Source of the DNA: Nostoc sp. WHI
GTDB taxonomy: Bacteria; Cyanobacteriota; Cyanobacteriia; Cyanobacteriales; Nostocaceae
Reading direction: 5' to 3'
Assembly: GCF_015714725.1 (NCBI RefSeq)
Contig: NZ_WBKM01000166.1
Coordinates: forward strand, 1 to 33,206
Length of the DNA: 33,206 bases
Positions 32,459-33,206 of this stretch are shown here, in pieces. Numbering within the stretch: the first letter of the stretch is position 1; each line of letters starts with the position of its first letter. A model generated the notes under the pieces. The model was not told where the DNA came from. It saw nothing but the letters and a program-made list of their open reading frames with translations, and did no database searches. The translations under genes and the position numbers were made by a program.

Positions 32459-32770
32459 ATGCCTGATCTGTTTTCCCAAATTCCACCAGTAGCGATGCCA
32501 GAGGTTATTCCCAGCGAATTACCTCAGCAGAGATTTCATCTCGGTGAATGGGTGCGCTGGTTTCAAGTACCCAACGGTGACTTTGGCCGCGTCATCGGAG
32601 TAATCTACACCCAACAAGCCAGTTGCATTGCCACTGGCTTACATTATTTGGTTCTTTTAGATGAACGCAGTCCCTCTTGTGACACCTGTAGCTGCGACTT
32701 CGCTTTCGAGAATGATATCGAACCCTTGGATAACTCATCCTTGGAAAGGTTTCAGGGCAATCATGTCTGA
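32459..32770 (+). CDS. Small conserved hypothetical protein
   Basis: The 103-aa protein has a Pro-rich N-terminus (IPPVAMPEVIPSELPQQRF) and a compact beta-rich core: HLGEWVRWFQVPNGDFGRVIGVIYT, then GLHYLVLLDERSPSCDTCSCDFAFENDIEPLD. FHLGEWVRW with GRVIGVIY resembles small beta-barrel domains. Three Cys (SCDTCSC) lie close together. I do not recognise the family. The last eight bases overlap the start of the next HTH gene, so the two are translationally coupled and probably act together. Confidence 0.65.
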   Translation: MPDLFSQIPPVAMPEVIPSELPQQRFHLGEWVRWFQVPNGDFGRVIGVIYTQQASCIATGLHYLVLLDERSPSCDTCSCDFAFENDIEPLDNSSLERFQGNHV

Positions 32771-33047
32771 AGCTCAACAACATCAGCAGTTGCTAGAATT
32801 GCATAACCAAATCTTCATGTCCCCCCAAGATTTTAGCTATCGTTGGGGATTGGGTTACGAAGAATTAGCAAAAATCTGTGCCATCTCTAAATCTACGGCT
32901 TATCACTGGTTGGGTGGACAAGCCAGCCGCCGAGAAGCTGGATTACCTTATCAGAGAATTATGGCTGTGGCTGATTTTCTTTTCACCAACGCCGAAGTAA
33001 TTCATCCTCTGTTGGAACAGTGGCATAATCCTCAATACCCGAATTAA
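32763..33047 (+). CDS. Small helix-turn-helix DNA-binding protein, second paralog
   Basis: The 94-aa protein (start ATG 32763; the longer open frame from 32661 overlaps the previous gene too far) has the core MSPQDFSYRWGLGYEELAKICAISKSTAYHWLGGQASRR, followed by LPYQRIMAVADFLF. The helix-turn-helix EELAKICAISKSTAYHW parallels EELAFICDCSLTTVNHW in the gene at 32009. It has no membrane or catalytic motif. It is likely a DNA-binding regulator coupled with the small protein upstream. The rest of the window after its stop (33048-33206) shows no gene. Confidence 0.7.
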   Translation: MSEAQQHQQLLELHNQIFMSPQDFSYRWGLGYEELAKICAISKSTAYHWLGGQASRREAGLPYQRIMAVADFLFTNAEVIHPLLEQWHNPQYPN

Positions 33048-33206
33048 TCCTTCAGTTTTTGCAAATTGACAAAACTTTTCTTCATCACCTTGACTGACGT
33101 AAAAAATAGGTAGTAGGGTGCAATTTATCGTCACCAGCCTACCCACTGCTCCATGAACCGCTCCAGCAATGACTCCTATTACCTGCCCTCCAGTATTGAA
33201 TTGACA

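Overview
The window comes from a filamentous, Nostoc/Anabaena-type cyanobacterium. The evidence is the frequent HIP1 octamer GCGATCGC, the short tandem heptamer repeats (for example CCAAAAT x4 before purE and the GGGGGCA run at the left end), several palindromic intergenic repeats of the kind scattered through Nostocales genomes, and gene content such as an SpkB-architecture kinase, a cyanobacterial RecA and small DUF433/DUF5615 and Uma2 genes. The species cannot be named from the sequence alone.

Left part (1-11.9 kb): mostly housekeeping and signalling genes. In order: a membrane-anchored coiled-coil/TPR protein and N-acetylglucosamine-6-phosphate deacetylase (both minus strand), then purE, an ammonium transporter, a squalene/phytoene-synthase-family enzyme, a zinc-finger/pentapeptide Ser/Thr kinase and an FHA protein (all plus strand), then argD (minus strand) with a very strong ribosome binding site.

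Middle part (12-20.4 kb): small accessory modules between core genes. These are a parDE toxin-antitoxin pair with a perfect operator palindrome and no HIP1 sites, a DUF433/DUF5615 pair whose second gene has a nonsense codon at codon 5, and a Uma2 nuclease-fold gene carrying an in-frame palindromic insertion. They are followed by a TrkA-type potassium channel, recA with a LexA-like box and a strong terminator, a DUF4129 membrane protein, a DUF2243 gene broken by an in-frame TAA, a Tat-exported aldo/keto reductase and a small conserved protein. Decayed fragments related to the channel gene lie on both sides of it.

Right part (20.4-33 kb): a defence island. A 5'-truncated cytosine-C5 methyltransferase lies next to a five-gene minus-strand operon: hsdR, hsdM, hsdS, an SMC/ABC-type ATPase and an HNH nuclease. 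From hsdM onward every junction overlaps (4, 4 and 11 nt), so a complete type I restriction-modification system appears to be translationally coupled to a Septu-like (PtuA/PtuB-like) ATPase-nuclease pair. HsdS also has a C-terminal extension that looks like a winged helix. Divergently upstream lie two small related helix-turn-helix proteins and a short companion protein. Repeated TTGCCA-N(2-3)-TGGCAA palindromes flank the first HTH gene and could be its operators. This composite locus is the most interesting system in the window.
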